The position numbers and the translations under genes were made by a program. From the NCBI RefSeq assembly GCF_017695975.1, contig NZ_JAAORN010000001.1:434001-498000 (forward strand): a DNA stretch of 64,000 bases. Reading direction: 5' to 3'. This DNA is from Prochlorococcus marinus CUG1417. GTDB lineage: Bacteria; Cyanobacteriota; Cyanobacteriia; PCC-6307; Cyanobiaceae. Below the pieces are notes generated by a model that did not search any database, was not told the origin of the DNA, and saw only the letters and a list, made by a program, of their open reading frames with translations. Shown here piece after piece: positions 1 to 9,778 of the stretch (position 1 is its first letter; the number at the start of each line of letters is the position of its first letter).

Positions 1-335
1 GGACTGGCACCAGAAGCAATATTTTTTAATCCTTCCTGAACCATCTTTTGAGTCAAAATTGTTGCTGTTGTTGTTCCATCACCAGCATTCTCTTTTGTCT
101 TGGAAGCAACTTGTTCTATTAACTTCGCGCCTAAATTAGAAATAGGGTTTTCAATCGCAATCTCTTTAGCAACTGTAGATCCATCTCTTACTACGTCTGG
201 AGAACCAAATTTTCTCTCTATTACTACGTTTTTTGCCTTCGGCCCAATTGTAACCTTTACTGCATTAGCTACGAAATTTACACCTTTTTCTAGTGCTTCT
301 CTCGATTCATTAGAAAAACTTAACTGTTTGGCCAT
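1..335 (-). CDS. groEL: chaperonin GroEL, N-terminal part (runs off the left edge)
   Basis: The gene starts with ATG at 335 and runs leftward out of the window, so only about 111 residues are visible. They begin [20 protein letters not shown] and include the ATP-site segment [10 protein letters not shown] near residue 87, both typical of the Hsp60 equatorial domain. GroEL forms the double-ring ATP-driven folding chamber in the cytosol. No groES lies on its 5' side: the next gene upstream is an unrelated small plus-strand gene. This suggests the groES-independent second copy that many cyanobacteria carry. I see no CIRCE operator (TTAGCACTC repeat) between 336 and 466. Confidence 0.95.
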   Translation of the reverse strand, partial: MAKQLSFSNESREALEKGVNFVANAVKVTIGPKAKNVVIERKFGSPDVVRDGSTVAKEIAIENPISNLGAKLIEQVASKTKENAGDGTTTATILTQKMVQEGLKNIASGAS

Positions 336-466
336 GTTTGCTGATTCTTTTCCTTATTCTAATCTCCCATAGAATCTTTATTTAAGGGATATTTAATTTA
401 GTGGGGAAAGCCGAATTTCTTTTAATGAGACATACAAACTTATTCAAATAAGAGTATCTTTAAGAT

Positions 467-646
467 ATGGATGAAACAAATAATCTTATTTTTACTCTTA
501 CTGCAATCCTCGCGATTGCTATGACACTAATATATTTTCCTCTAAGATTTTTCTTGACACTAACTGCAAGAAGTAGAAGATTAAAATTATTACAAAAAAT
601 TAGAAGGTTAAGAGATGAATTGGGACAACCATATGAAAGTACATAA
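467..646 (+). CDS. small membrane protein, unknown function (59 aa)
   Basis: This short reading frame has an ATG start and encodes 59 residues: a hydrophobic segment at about residues 8-31, then a strongly basic tail rich in Arg and Lys (about residues 35-50). That layout predicts one membrane anchor with a cytosolic basic tail. Its stop codon directly abuts the end of the convergent fabG gene, as expected in a compact genome, which supports it being real. I do not recognise a family, and nothing in the sequence points to a specific function. Confidence 0.6.
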   Translation: MDETNNLIFTLTAILAIAMTLIYFPLRFFLTLTARSRRLKLLQKIRRLRDELGQPYEST

Positions 647-1396
647 TCAAATACTCATACCCCCATCAATACTAATTGTTTGTCCTGTAATGTAATTTCC
701 TGCATTACTTGAAACTAAGAATGACACTAAGTTTGCAATTTGAGTGCAACTTCCTAATTTCCCTAGAGGAATTACTTTCAGAATCTCTTCAGTATTAAGT
801 TTTTCAGTCATCTCTGTTTCTATGAAACCTGGGGCTATTGCATTCACGTTTATACCTCTTGAAGCAAATTCTTTAGCGCAAGTTTTGGTGAATCCAATAA
901 TTCCAGCCTTGGCTGCAGAATAATTTGCTTGACCAGGATTACCAATTATTCCAACAACAGATGAAATGTTTACAATACTACCGCTTCTTTTTTTCATCAT
1001 AAATTTTGAAGCATATTTTGTACAAAGAAAAACTCCTTTCAAGTTTGTATTTAGTACGTCATCCCATTGTTCCGATTTCATTCTCATTAATAGTCCATCT
1101 CTGGTAATACCAGCATTATTAATGAGGATATCAATGGACCCATTAATTTTTATGATTTCTTCAAAAGCTGAACTGACAGAATCCTCCTTAGAAACATCAA
1201 ATTTTAACTTATGAGCTTTACCTCCAGATTTTTTTATTAAATTTACGACTTCTTCAGCTTTTTCATCGGATGAAGAGTAATTAATAAAAACTTCTGCTCC
1301 TAAGCGGCTTAGTTCTAAAGCAATTTCTTTACCAATTCCTCTGCTAGCTCCAGTAATTAAAGCAACTTTGTCTGATAATGAATCTGTATTGGACAT
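647..1396 (-). CDS. fabG: 3-oxoacyl-[acyl-carrier-protein] reductase
   Basis: This 249-residue short-chain dehydrogenase carries out the NADPH-dependent keto reduction of each fatty-acid elongation round. Visible features are the Rossmann motif TGASRGIGK (residues 16-24), NNAGITRDGL near residue 92, the catalytic Ser in NISSVVG and the YSAAKAG Tyr-Lys pair near residue 158. It ends IDGGMSI, the usual FabG tail. Length and motifs match FabG rather than a generic SDR. ATG start at 1396; the gene converges on the 59-residue small gene with no gap. Confidence 0.95.
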   Translation of the reverse strand: MSNTDSLSDKVALITGASRGIGKEIALELSRLGAEVFINYSSSDEKAEEVVNLIKKSGGKAHKLKFDVSKEDSVSSAFEEIIKINGSIDILINNAGITRDGLLMRMKSEQWDDVLNTNLKGVFLCTKYASKFMMKKRSGSIVNISSVVGIIGNPGQANYSAAKAGIIGFTKTCAKEFASRGINVNAIAPGFIETEMTEKLNTEEILKVIPLGKLGSCTQIANLVSFLVSSNAGNYITGQTISIDGGMSI

Positions 1397-1488
1397 TATT
1401 AAATTTTATAATTTTCAATCGTAGTACTATTTGTGTAAAGATATTGCTTTTATTTATAATTGTCTAGAAAATAAAAAGATCTTTTATC

Positions 1489-2166
1489 GTGCACTTTTTA
1501 ATACCAGCTGCAGGCAGTGGTAGCAGAATGAAAGCCGGGAAAAATAAATTACTTATTGATTTAGAAGGCGAGTCATTGATTTATTGGACACTTAAATCTG
1601 TATTTTCTGCAAGCTCAACAAACTGGGTTGGGATAATTGGGCAACCAAAAGATAGAGAATTATTATTAAATTCAGCTAAAGAATATGCCCAAAAAGTTCA
1701 TTGGATCAATGGTGGAGATACAAGACAACAGTCAGTTTTTAATGGTTTAAATGCACTACCAAAAGATGCTGAAAAAGTTTTAATTCATGATGGTGCTCGG
1801 TGTCTAATTAATCCTGAATTGATAGATCAATGCGCCAATCAATTAGATGGAAATGAGGGTGTAATTTTGGCTACTAAGGTAACTGACACAATAAAGGTTG
1901 TTGATAATGAGGGTTTTATCAAAGAAACACCAGATAGAAATTATTTATGGGCAGCGCAAACTCCTCAGGGCTTTTTAGTAGATAGCTTAAAAAAAGCTCA
2001 TAAGATGGCAATTGATAAAGGCTGGGAAGTGACAGATGATGCCTCACTATTTGAAAAGCTTAATTGGAAAGTAAAGATTATTGAAGGAACTTATTCCAAT
2101 ATAAAAATCACTTCCCCTATAGATTTGAAAATAGCAAAACTTTTTGTGAAGAACTCCTCGTTATAA
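1489..2166 (+). CDS. ispD: 2-C-methyl-D-erythritol 4-phosphate cytidylyltransferase
   Basis: IspD couples MEP with CTP in the plastid-type isoprenoid pathway, which feeds carotenoids, phytol and quinone tails. The 225-residue protein opens with the nucleotidyltransferase motif PAAGSGSRMKAGKNK (residues 6-20), followed by LIHDGARCL near residue 98 and TPQGF near residue 156. The start is GTG at 1489: it directly precedes the conserved HFLIPAAG segment and no in-frame ATG fits. Its last six bases overlap the convergent LD-carboxypeptidase-like gene. Confidence 0.95.
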   Translation: MHFLIPAAGSGSRMKAGKNKLLIDLEGESLIYWTLKSVFSASSTNWVGIIGQPKDRELLLNSAKEYAQKVHWINGGDTRQQSVFNGLNALPKDAEKVLIHDGARCLINPELIDQCANQLDGNEGVILATKVTDTIKVVDNEGFIKETPDRNYLWAAQTPQGFLVDSLKKAHKMAIDKGWEVTDDASLFEKLNWKVKIIEGTYSNIKITSPIDLKIAKLFVKNSSL

Positions 2167-3030
2167 AGGTATATTCATACTAAGAATGCCATCATCACCA
2201 TTTAAGGTAGCTTCATATCCTAAAGGGATGCAAGCATTCCCTGCTATATGGCCTATAGGGAGGTTAAAAAGAATAGGAAAACTAAATTCTTTTAGTCTTT
2301 CTGTAATGCAGTTTTTGAGTAAATCGTTCCATTCAGGATCGGAAGAATTATTAGAAAAATTTCCAAATCCAATACCTTTAATTTCAGTAAGTGTTTTAGT
2401 CATCCTCAAGTAAGTCAACATTCGATCAATTTTATAAATATCTTCATTAATATCTTCAAAAATTAATATTTTCCCTCTGCAATTTGGGAAGTGATTAGTA
2501 CCAATTAAAAAACTAGCAATAGTTAAATTTGAAACTATAATTTCCCCTTTCGCTTTTCCTCCTCTTAAAGGAATTCCCTTGATTTCATCAACATATCCTT
2601 CAAAAAGTAAATTTCTTAATCTATCAATACTCCACTCTGGCTCTTTGAAGAGGCTTGCAACCATGGGCCCATGAATTGAACCAATAAATCCTTGAGAATA
2701 TTTAGATAGTAATAAAGAACATGTATCTGAGAATCCAAGCATTAAACCATCCCGCCAAGAAGGTTCTTTTTCTAATATTCTTGCTGAACCCCAGCCTCCT
2801 TTAGCAAAAATTATTAGCTTACTATTTTGTGCTTTTTCCAGTTCTCTAAATCTAGTAAGATCATCTCCTGCAAAATAACCGAATCTTTTTGATAGAGAAT
2901 TATTCTCATTAACTTCTAAGCCCCAGTTCTTTAAAATTTCTACCCCTTTTTGAAAATTCTCTTCTTCATCGATAAAGGAGCCTGGGGCTAAGATATCGAT
3001 TCGATCACCTTTTTTTAATCTAAAAACCAT
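2161..3030 (-). CDS. LD-carboxypeptidase family protein (peptidase S66)
   Basis: The 289-residue protein resembles LdcA/MccF-type S66 serine peptidases, which trim the terminal D-Ala from murein tetrapeptides during peptidoglycan recycling. Family landmarks are GDRIDILAPGS at the N-terminus, AKGGWGSARIL near residue 77, the nucleophile context LGFSDTCSLL near residue 100, LIFEDINEDIYKIDRML with the likely catalytic Glu, and LPIGHIAGN with the likely His. No signal peptide is seen, in line with a cytosolic recycling enzyme. It lies nine bases downstream of ubiA on the same strand. Exact substrate is unproven. Confidence 0.85.
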   Translation of the reverse strand: MVFRLKKGDRIDILAPGSFIDEEENFQKGVEILKNWGLEVNENNSLSKRFGYFAGDDLTRFRELEKAQNSKLIIFAKGGWGSARILEKEPSWRDGLMLGFSDTCSLLLSKYSQGFIGSIHGPMVASLFKEPEWSIDRLRNLLFEGYVDEIKGIPLRGGKAKGEIIVSNLTIASFLIGTNHFPNCRGKILIFEDINEDIYKIDRMLTYLRMTKTLTEIKGIGFGNFSNNSSDPEWNDLLKNCITERLKEFSFPILFNLPIGHIAGNACIPLGYEATLNGDDGILSMNIPL

Positions 3031-3039
3031 ACTTGGAAT

Positions 3040-3948
3040 TCATGAGGCAATAATAATTCCAAATAAGAAGACTCCTCCATAAATTGATTGATTTTTGAAG
3101 TGATTCCCAATGTTTTTTATTGATTGCCTATTCTCAGGAAATATCTTTAGTATATCTCTCTGCATTAAAATCGACGTCGTAAGCCAAATTGGCCAAAAAA
3201 TAAAATTCATTTGATTAATAAATCCACATAATGCGAGAAAAATAGAAGTTAAAAAATAACAAATTTGAATAATTATTCTTGTATTGTTCTGGAGGTTAAC
3301 TGCAGAACTATTTATTCCAATTTTGACATCATATTTTTTATCTGCTAAAGCATATACCGTGTCAAAGCCAAAAGTCCAAAAAATGGTAGCTAGCCAGCAA
3401 AACAATAAAACGATGCTATTCAAATTGCCTTCATTTGCTGCCCAGGGAATTAAGACAGCAAAACCCCAGCATATGGACAAGATTAATTGAGGATACTTAA
3501 ACCATCTTTTAGCAGAAGGATAAATTAAAATAATAGGTAAAGCTAAAAAGGCAAGTGAGATGGAAAGGGTCCTTCCAGGTTGAGGTAGTGACAAAGTTAA
3601 AAAGAAACTACATAAAATCAAGAAGAAAAGAATTGAATAAGCGGTTTTAAGACTGATTTTATTTGCAGCTAGAGGTCTATTTTTTGTCCTAATAACTTTT
3701 TGATCAATTTTTTTATCCCAAATATCATTAACCACGCAGCCTAATCCACTTACTAATACGCCTCCCAGGAATATTTTTAACAACATTAATAATGTTGGAT
3801 CAGCATCTGGCGTTAAATATAAGCTCCATCCCGCAGGAATAAGTAAAATCATTCTGCCTGTGGGCTTATTCCATCTTAATAATTCAAAGAAGGTACTTAA
3901 TTTAAAGTCTCGATTTTTATTTTCCATATTACCTATTGTATATTTCAT
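3040..3948 (-). CDS. ubiA: 4-hydroxybenzoate polyprenyltransferase family (plastoquinone synthesis)
   Basis: UbiA-family enzymes attach a polyprenyl chain to an aromatic acid in the membrane; in cyanobacteria the homologue is taken to make the plastoquinone precursor. The 302-residue protein has several hydrophobic helices and both Asp-rich prenyl-diphosphate motifs: NDIWDKKID (about residues 74-82) and a second, DKKYDVKIG, near residue 203. TKNRPLAA follows the first motif as is usual. An ATG at 3927 (MENKNRDF) is an alternative start. It shares strand with the S66 gene at a 9-base gap. Confidence 0.9.
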   Translation of the reverse strand: MKYTIGNMENKNRDFKLSTFFELLRWNKPTGRMILLIPAGWSLYLTPDADPTLLMLLKIFLGGVLVSGLGCVVNDIWDKKIDQKVIRTKNRPLAANKISLKTAYSILFFLILCSFFLTLSLPQPGRTLSISLAFLALPIILIYPSAKRWFKYPQLILSICWGFAVLIPWAANEGNLNSIVLLFCWLATIFWTFGFDTVYALADKKYDVKIGINSSAVNLQNNTRIIIQICYFLTSIFLALCGFINQMNFIFWPIWLTTSILMQRDILKIFPENRQSIKNIGNHFKNQSIYGGVFLFGIIIAS

Positions 3949-4052
3949 AACTTTAAATAATCTTACTAGGATTAAGTGATTTCTATTATTTAATAATCAC
4001 TCTTGAGTATATTTATTAATGGATTAAAGATATTTGCATCTTTTAGAAAACA

Positions 4053-5648
4053 ATGATAGATAACCAAGATTTAAGATATTTTCAAGAAAAGCAAATTTTA
4101 TTAGCTTCGATAGATATTGGAACTAACTCTACACATCTCTTGATAGCAGAAATTAATCTAGACTTAAAATCATTTTCAATAAAATTCACTGATAAATCAA
4201 CCACTCGACTTGGAGAAAGAGATGATGAGGGCAATCTTACTGAAGAATCAATTCAAAGGGCATTAGTTACTCTTAAACGATTTAAGGAATATTGTAAAAG
4301 TAATGGAGTAAAACAAATAGTATCAGCCGCAACAAGTGCAGTCAGGGAAGCTCCAAACGGTCAAGATTTTATCAGAAGAGTTTTTGATGAAACTGATATT
4401 AAAATAGAATTGATAAGTGGTTCAGAGGAAGCCAGATTAATTTATCTTGGTGTTTTATCTGGAATGGCTTTTGAAGATAAGTCTTATGTAATCATAGATA
4501 TTGGAGGAGGATCTACAGAATTAATACTTGCAGATAAAAAAGATGCAATAGCACTTACAAGTTCGAGAGTTGGTGCTGTAAGACTAAAGAATGATTTTTT
4601 AAATAAAGATCCTATAAATTCAGAAAGATCAAAGTTCTTGAAAACTTTTATTCAAGGTTCTTTAGAACCATCCGTTCAAAAAATAAAAAGAAGATCTAAG
4701 GAAGATAAGCCTTTAAATATGATTGCAACAAGTGGTACTGCAACCTCATTAGGAAATTTGATTATAGATGATTTAGGAGAATCTAAACAAAAGATTCATG
4801 GTTATAAATTTAAAAAGGAAAATCTACAGAATGTGTTGGGTAAACTGCTTAAAATGCCAGTTTTGGAAATTAAAAAAATACCCTCTTTGAGTGAGAGAAG
4901 AGCAGAAATAATTATTCCAGGTGCATTAATATTAAATACCGCAATGGAAATGTTGAACTTTAATGAATTAACTATTAGCGAGAGGGCATTAAGAGAAGGT
5001 TTAGTTGTTGATTGGATGCTTCGTAAAGGGATAATAAAAAACGAATTTTTTATTCAAAGCAATATTAGAAAAACAACCATAGTTCATCAGGCCAGCAAAT
5101 TTGGAGTAGATAAGAAAAGAGCTGAGAAAGTTATCGATATTGCCTTTCAAATTTATGATCAGACTAAAAATATCTTTCATAATGATAATGACTCTAAAGC
5201 TAAAGAACTTCTTTGGGCAGCTTCTAATCTTTATAATTGTGGAAAATTTGTAAACATTAGTTCATATCACAAACACTCCTGGTACTTAATAAAAAATTGC
5301 GAATTGTTGGGATATTCTGAAGCAGAAACAAATATTATTGCTGCGATTGCTAGATACCATAGAAAGACTCTACCGAAGAAAAGACACGAGTCTTGGCAAA
5401 ATTTAATATCCAAAGAGAATAAAAAAATTGTTCTTGAAATGTCATTAATTTTAAGACTTGCAGCATCTCTTGATCAAAGACCTGAGAAGGTGATATCCCA
5501 AGTTCAAATAAAATTGCAGGAAAATCTTCTTACATTTGAAATTATGCCTTCAAATAGAAACCATGATCTTCTTCTTGAAAAATGGAACTTAGGATTATGC
5601 CGTAATGCAATAAAAGAATTAAAGAATTTGGATTTAAAAGTTATTTAG
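4053..5648 (+). CDS. ppx: exopolyphosphatase (Ppx/GppA family)
   Basis: Ppx/GppA proteins release phosphate from polyphosphate or hydrolyse pppGpp. This 531-residue protein has the actin-like ATPase fold signatures: ASIDIGTNSTHLLIAEI at residues 18-34, SAATSAVREAPNG near residue 91 and IIDIGGGSTELIL near residue 148. A C-terminal helical HD-type region follows, with YHKHSWYLIKN and ARYHRKTLPKKRH. Length is right for the two-part Ppx form. Its last eight bases overlap the convergent HTH gene. The sequence alone does not decide between polyphosphate and pppGpp as substrate. Confidence 0.92.
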   Translation: MIDNQDLRYFQEKQILLASIDIGTNSTHLLIAEINLDLKSFSIKFTDKSTTRLGERDDEGNLTEESIQRALVTLKRFKEYCKSNGVKQIVSAATSAVREAPNGQDFIRRVFDETDIKIELISGSEEARLIYLGVLSGMAFEDKSYVIIDIGGGSTELILADKKDAIALTSSRVGAVRLKNDFLNKDPINSERSKFLKTFIQGSLEPSVQKIKRRSKEDKPLNMIATSGTATSLGNLIIDDLGESKQKIHGYKFKKENLQNVLGKLLKMPVLEIKKIPSLSERRAEIIIPGALILNTAMEMLNFNELTISERALREGLVVDWMLRKGIIKNEFFIQSNIRKTTIVHQASKFGVDKKRAEKVIDIAFQIYDQTKNIFHNDNDSKAKELLWAASNLYNCGKFVNISSYHKHSWYLIKNCELLGYSEAETNIIAAIARYHRKTLPKKRHESWQNLISKENKKIVLEMSLILRLAASLDQRPEKVISQVQIKLQENLLTFEIMPSNRNHDLLLEKWNLGLCRNAIKELKNLDLKVI

Positions 5649-6135
5649 TTTTTTTAATAAGTTCTTTTTTTGGAGTTTGATTCTGAAAAGACTCCGAAAA
5701 TAAATTAAAAATTAAGGAGGAGGCGATTAGTCCGAGAAAGCCTGAAATTAAAATAAATATTGTGAATCCTATCTTAGTCAGACTCTTAGATTGCCTAGAT
5801 GTATGATTTTTTTTTGAAACTTCTTCAACTATTTCTTCAATTTTTATTTCTTTCCTTTCTGTATTAAATTCATTCATTATAAATTCTGTATCAAGTTTCA
5901 GCTTCTGTGAAATCCTCCGAACCATTGCTTTGACGAAGACTTTTTCAGGTAGTTTTTCTTCGTTACCTTCTTCAATAGCTTCAAGTTGATGATTTCCGAT
6001 TTTTAAATCAGAAGCCAATTCTTCAATAGATTGATTTCTACTTAACCGGGCTTCTTTAATAAAATTTCCAATTCTTTTTAAAGAGGAATTCTCTTCTTTA
6101 TTTTTTTCTTTGGTAATAGATTTTATTTCTTTCAA
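5641..6135 (-). CDS. RodZ-like membrane-anchored helix-turn-helix protein
   Basis: The 164-residue protein has an N-terminal Xre/HTH_25-type domain (about residues 20-75, including RIGNFIKEARLSRNQSIEELASDLKI), an acidic linker, and one membrane helix at about residues 121-147, then a short outside tail. RodZ, which links MreB to the cell-wall machinery, shares this order, but its large outer beta domain is missing here. In RodZ-type proteins the HTH contacts MreB rather than DNA. I call it RodZ-like by architecture only; a membrane-bound regulator is also possible. It ends by overlapping ppx by eight bases. Confidence 0.7.
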   Translation of the reverse strand: MKEIKSITKEKNKEENSSLKRIGNFIKEARLSRNQSIEELASDLKIGNHQLEAIEEGNEEKLPEKVFVKAMVRRISQKLKLDTEFIMNEFNTERKEIKIEEIVEEVSKKNHTSRQSKSLTKIGFTIFILISGFLGLIASSLIFNLFSESFQNQTPKKELIKKTK

Positions 6136-6190
6136 AGTAAGTAAATTTTTACTAATTATAGTGATTAATATTTTTCTATCAACTTTAAGA

Positions 6191-6946
6191 TTATTTATTT
6201 CTAAAAAGATGTTTATAAGATGGATTATAAAGATTAGACCTGTTATGAGAATTTTTAATTGCAGGGCTAATTATATAAATAGTTGTTCTAATTAATTTTT
6301 TTTCAATAGAAAATTTTTCCATATCTTTTAATTCTATTATTGATGTCCAACCATCATCCCAAGATACTCTAAATCCGACAATCACTTTAGTCTCTGGGGG
6401 ATAAAACTCTAATAAAGTTTCTTGAGACCTTTTTACGTGCCTAGCACTTAGATAAAGACATAAAGAGGAATTATGTTTTGCAAGATCTTTTAGAGATTCT
6501 TTCCCGGGCATACCTGTTCTTCCCCCCGCTCTAGTTAAAATTATTGTTTGCGTAACATCAGGTATAGTTAGCTCTGCCTCGTGATATGCTGCAGCGACTT
6601 GAAAAGCACTAACACCAGGAACAACTTCAATTCCAATTTTTTCTTTTTTTAAAATTTGGATTTGCTCTCTAATTGCTCCAAAAAGACAAGGGTCACCATC
6701 ATGCAACCTTATAACAGTTTTCCCTTCCTGAAATTTTTTTATCATAATTAAGGTAATTTGCTCTAAGGTGAGTGAACTCGTTTTTATTTTTTCAGAACCA
6801 TCTTTAGAAAATTCTAAAATCTTTTCAGGAATTAGAGAATCTGTCCAGATAATGACATCTGCGAATTGTATCTTTTTTAAAGCTTTTATTGTTAATAAAT
6901 CCGGATCGCCTGGACCAACTCCAATAAAGGATATTTTTTTATCCAT
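6191..6946 (-). CDS. cobM: precorrin-4 C11-methyltransferase
   Basis: CobM transfers a methyl from SAM to C11 of the corrin ring during B12-type cofactor synthesis. The protein begins [19 protein letters not shown], the conserved SAM-site loop, and contains [16 protein letters not shown] and [20 protein letters not shown], which fit CobM better than other corrin methylases. I chose ATG 6946, close to the family consensus; ATG 6967 would add seven residues and overlap lgt by 29 bases instead of 8. Coupling to the upstream lgt is likely. cobK and cobO lie elsewhere in this window. Confidence 0.92.
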   Translation of the reverse strand: MDKKISFIGVGPGDPDLLTIKALKKIQFADVIIWTDSLIPEKILEFSKDGSEKIKTSSLTLEQITLIMIKKFQEGKTVIRLHDGDPCLFGAIREQIQILKKEKIGIEVVPGVSAFQVAAAYHEAELTIPDVTQTIILTRAGGRTGMPGKESLKDLAKHNSSLCLYLSARHVKRSQETLLEFYPPETKVIVGFRVSWDDGWTSIIELKDMEKFSIEKKLIRTTIYIISPAIKNSHNRSNLYNPSYKHLFRNK

Positions 6947-7832
6947 TCTTTCTTTTGTTACTACCATATTTTTTTAATCTTAAAAAAAATATTCCAATTA
7001 ATCCAGAAGAAAACAGAAAAATGCTTATAAATTGAGCCATTCTTATCCCGCCACTACAGAAAGGCGGAAGACCACCAATACATAGTGGGTCAGTTCTTAA
7101 ACTCTCAATCCAGAATCTTCCAAAGCTATAACTTATTAAGTAAACGCAGCTAATAAAGCCAGGCCTGGAAAGATCTGTTTTATTTTGTTTATTAAAGATA
7201 AAAATAAGAAGTAAGAAAATTAAAAGATTCCACAATGACTCATAGAGAAAAGTGGGATGAAAAAATTCGTAATTAATAAATTCTAAAGGTCTATTTTGGA
7301 CTGGTATAAATAATTTCCAAGGTAAATTTGTGGGAACCCCAAAGGCTTCATTATTGAAAAAATTGCCCCACCTTCCTATAGACTGCCCAAGAATAATGGA
7401 GGGAATTAATATATCTATAAAAGTTTTTAAATGAATGTTTCTCGACTTGCAGAAATAGATAATAGATATTAGACCTCCAATTAGACCTCCATGTATAGCT
7501 ATGCCTCCTTCCCAAACTGCTAGAAAAGAAGGAATTTGAATGGTGTTATTGAATAGTTCTAAAGAAGTAAAAAAGTTCTCACCACTATATTGCCTCCACT
7601 CAAAAATTACGTAATAAGCTCTAGCTCCAATTAAAGAAAAGATTATTAAAGATGGAAGTATTTCACTTATATAATCAGGGTTAATATTTCTTGCATTCGC
7701 AAGTTTTTTAGAGATAAATAGACCTATTAAGACTGAAATCGAAATCAGCAGACCGTACCATCTAATAGTTATAAATCCTAAATTTAAAAAAGCTTCTCCA
7801 GGGGATTGTATAAAAGCTTGAACTGTAGGCAT
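6939..7832 (-). CDS. lgt: prolipoprotein diacylglyceryl transferase
   Basis: Lgt moves a diacylglyceryl group from phosphatidylglycerol to the lipobox cysteine of prelipoproteins in the inner membrane. The 297-residue, multi-helix protein shows [11 protein letters not shown] near its start, [12 protein letters not shown] near residue 109 and the family signature [17 protein letters not shown] near residue 147. Start ATG at 7832 lies 10 bases from the petA stop. Its presence shows that lipoproteins are made in this organism, which matters for the Psb27 and DUF3153 observations. Confidence 0.96.
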   Translation of the reverse strand: MPTVQAFIQSPGEAFLNLGFITIRWYGLLISISVLIGLFISKKLANARNINPDYISEILPSLIIFSLIGARAYYVIFEWRQYSGENFFTSLELFNNTIQIPSFLAVWEGGIAIHGGLIGGLISIIYFCKSRNIHLKTFIDILIPSIILGQSIGRWGNFFNNEAFGVPTNLPWKLFIPVQNRPLEFINYEFFHPTFLYESLWNLLIFLLLIFIFNKQNKTDLSRPGFISCVYLISYSFGRFWIESLRTDPLCIGGLPPFCSGGIRMAQFISIFLFSSGLIGIFFLRLKKYGSNKRKNG

Positions 7833-7842
7833 CTAAAGAAAG

Positions 7843-8796
7843 TTAAATACCCTCTGCCGCTTGAACTTTCTCTACCTGTTTTTTCTTTAATACTAAAAGT
7901 ATTTGTGTTAGTCCAACACCAATAAAGAATGCAATCAGTCCAATTACTCTATAAGGGCTCTGTAGAACAACTTCAGCGTCTAATTGTCCAAAGCCTCCAA
8001 CGTTGGGATCATTAGTAAGCGGATCGCCAGCATTGACTTTATCTTCTGCTTTTACTATGAGTTGAGGGCCAACAGGTATTGCTTCAGTTGTTAATTCACC
8101 ATTATCGTTTTCTATATTTACCCTATAGCTGCCATCTTCAATTGTATCTATTGAATGAATAGTTCCTGAGGTAGAAGAGGTAAATACTACATTATTGCTC
8201 TTATCTCCAGTTGGGTAGACCTGACCTCTTCCTCTATTACCTCCGATATGTAATGAGTATTTCCCATAGTGATATTCTTTGTTAGTGGATGGATCAGGGG
8301 AAAGTACAGGGAAAACGATTTCTTTATTGGTATCGCCAGGTAAAGGTCCAACAATGATTATATTATCTTTCTCTTCACTGTAATTAGTGAAATATACCCC
8401 TTCTGTTTCCTGTTTAATTTCTTCGGTCCATCTTTCTTGTGGAGCAAGTTTGAAGCCATCAGGCAGCATTACAACAGCACCAACTTGTAATGGGACTTCA
8501 GAACCATCAGCCCCGATCTCTTTCAAGTCATTTTTGTAGGGTATTTTGACAACAGCTTTGAAAACGCTATCGGCACCAACAGATTGTGGAACCTCTGCAA
8601 TAGTGGGCATCTGAGCTAGATGGCAGTTTGCACAGACTATCTTTCCTGTGGCTTCTCTTGGGGATTCGTAGTTTTGCTGAGCCCAAAAAGGGTAAGCAAA
8701 AGTGATCTTAGGATAAAAAATAATGCTCGAAAAGAAGAGCAGCGTGCAGATAAATAAACTTGTTTTTTTCATGATTTGATTTTTAAGATCTTTCAT
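7843..8796 (-). CDS. petA: cytochrome f, apoprotein
   Basis: Cytochrome f is the c-type haem subunit of the b6f complex and passes electrons to plastocyanin. From ATG 8796 the protein has 317 residues: a signal peptide ending near ITFA, mature start YPFWAQQNY (its amino group is the axial haem ligand), the haem site VCANCHLAQ, a long lumenal part, and a C-terminal anchor [21 protein letters not shown] longer frame to 8886 would run back into petC and lacks a signal peptide at its start, so I rejected it. ATG 8772 is a second option. It follows petC by four bases. Confidence 0.96.
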   Translation of the reverse strand: MKDLKNQIMKKTSLFICTLLFFSSIIFYPKITFAYPFWAQQNYESPREATGKIVCANCHLAQMPTIAEVPQSVGADSVFKAVVKIPYKNDLKEIGADGSEVPLQVGAVVMLPDGFKLAPQERWTEEIKQETEGVYFTNYSEEKDNIIIVGPLPGDTNKEIVFPVLSPDPSTNKEYHYGKYSLHIGGNRGRGQVYPTGDKSNNVVFTSSTSGTIHSIDTIEDGSYRVNIENDNGELTTEAIPVGPQLIVKAEDKVNAGDPLTNDPNVGGFGQLDAEVVLQSPYRVIGLIAFFIGVGLTQILLVLKKKQVEKVQAAEGI

Positions 8797-8800
8797 TTTT

Positions 8801-9337
8801 TTATGCCCACCAAGGATTTTCATTAGTTCTAAAGTCAGTTTCTGACCATTGTTTGACAAGTACTGCATCATCTTCGATATCGACATGAGCTAAAGCTAAA
8901 GATAAAGGAGCAGGCCCTCTGACAACCTTCCCATTTGTATCGTACTGACTGCCATGACAAGGACATATAAATTTATTAGCACCACTATCCCATGGGACAA
9001 CGCAACCTAAATGAGTACAAATTGCATTTAAACCAAATTCTCCTATTTCTCCACCATCATTAACTATTAAATAAGTTGGATCTCCTTTGAGACCCTGAAC
9101 TAGGCTTCTATCTCCTGCTTGATGGGTAGCCAGCCAACCTGTCTTAGTTATTGGATTTCCTAATTCATCTTTAGCAGAGGTTCCACCGCCCCCACCTCCT
9201 GCTCTTAAAGGCATGAAATAATTAGCTACTGGGTAAAGAGCTCCTAAAGCAACACCAGTTGCAGTACCAAATGTAAGAAGATTCATAAATTGCCTTCGAC
9301 CCATTGAAGGGACATCATTGGAACTTAATTGAGTCAT
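8801..9337 (-). CDS. petC: cytochrome b6f Rieske iron-sulfur protein
   Basis: The Rieske subunit moves electrons from plastoquinol to cytochrome f. The 178-residue protein has a twin-arginine signal anchor ([17 protein letters not shown], about residues 12-28), one membrane helix, a glycine-rich hinge ([10 protein letters not shown]), and the two 2Fe-2S boxes CTHLGC and CPCHGS near residues 108-131. The Arg pair implies Tat-dependent insertion, and tatC is encoded about 400 bases upstream of petC. petC and petA are separated by only four bases and form an operon. Confidence 0.97.
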   Translation of the reverse strand: MTQLSSNDVPSMGRRQFMNLLTFGTATGVALGALYPVANYFMPLRAGGGGGGTSAKDELGNPITKTGWLATHQAGDRSLVQGLKGDPTYLIVNDGGEIGEFGLNAICTHLGCVVPWDSGANKFICPCHGSQYDTNGKVVRGPAPLSLALAHVDIEDDAVLVKQWSETDFRTNENPWWA

Positions 9338-9460
9338 TCGCTACTTGGTTCTGTTATTTATTAATTATTATGGATCAAATTGCTCAATTTCTGTTGCAAA
9401 TAGATAGGACTTTTAATAATTTAAAGTAAAAGTTTAGAAAGTCTTAATTAATTGATTTAA

Positions 9461-9778
9461 ATGAAGCCATTACTAGTAGATGAAGTTATTCATTATTTGA
9501 TTCATCGCTGGGGAAAAAAATATGATTTTAGACTCTTTAGAAGAGGTAAATTTGTCTATTTTCAGATGATGTGGGGATTCCTTGGACAGGAATCATTTCC
9601 TTTAAGTGAAGAAGAATATAAAAAATCTATAGCTGATAAAATTGAGATTCTAAACAGATGTGGTTACTCAGAGGAAGTAAGGGAATGGCTAAAGAAAGTC
9701 AATGCTAAGCCAAGATTAGGTAGAGCTGTTAGCTTGCAATTAAATGTTAATGAGAAGATGAAAGAGTTTTTGACTTAA
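9461..9778 (+). CDS. conserved cyanobacterial protein, DUF3067-like
   Basis: This 105-residue soluble protein starts MKPLLVDEVIHYLIHRWGKK and contains YDFRLFRRGKFVYFQMMWGFLGQ. I associate it with the DUF3067 family of cyanobacteria and plastid-bearing eukaryotes; that assignment is from memory. It lies divergent to petC and convergent to tatC, whose end it overlaps by 32 bases. The position between b6f and Tat genes invites the guess of a role in b6f assembly, but no catalytic motif is visible and that remains inference. Confidence 0.75.
   Translation: MKPLLVDEVIHYLIHRWGKKYDFRLFRRGKFVYFQMMWGFLGQESFPLSEEEYKKSIADKIEILNRCGYSEEVREWLKKVNAKPRLGRAVSLQLNVNEKMKEFLT

Noticed and set aside
336-466. CIRCE heat-shock operator upstream of groEL
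   Set aside because: No TTAGCACTC-N9-GAGTGCTAA pattern found in the leader.
6947-7000. Cobalamin riboswitch ahead of cobM
   Set aside because: The gene starts inside lgt and leaves no room for a B12 element; none is seen near cobK or cobO either.
7843-8886. Longer petA frame starting at 8886
   Set aside because: It would run 86 bases into petC and place about 30 non-signal residues before the evident signal peptide.
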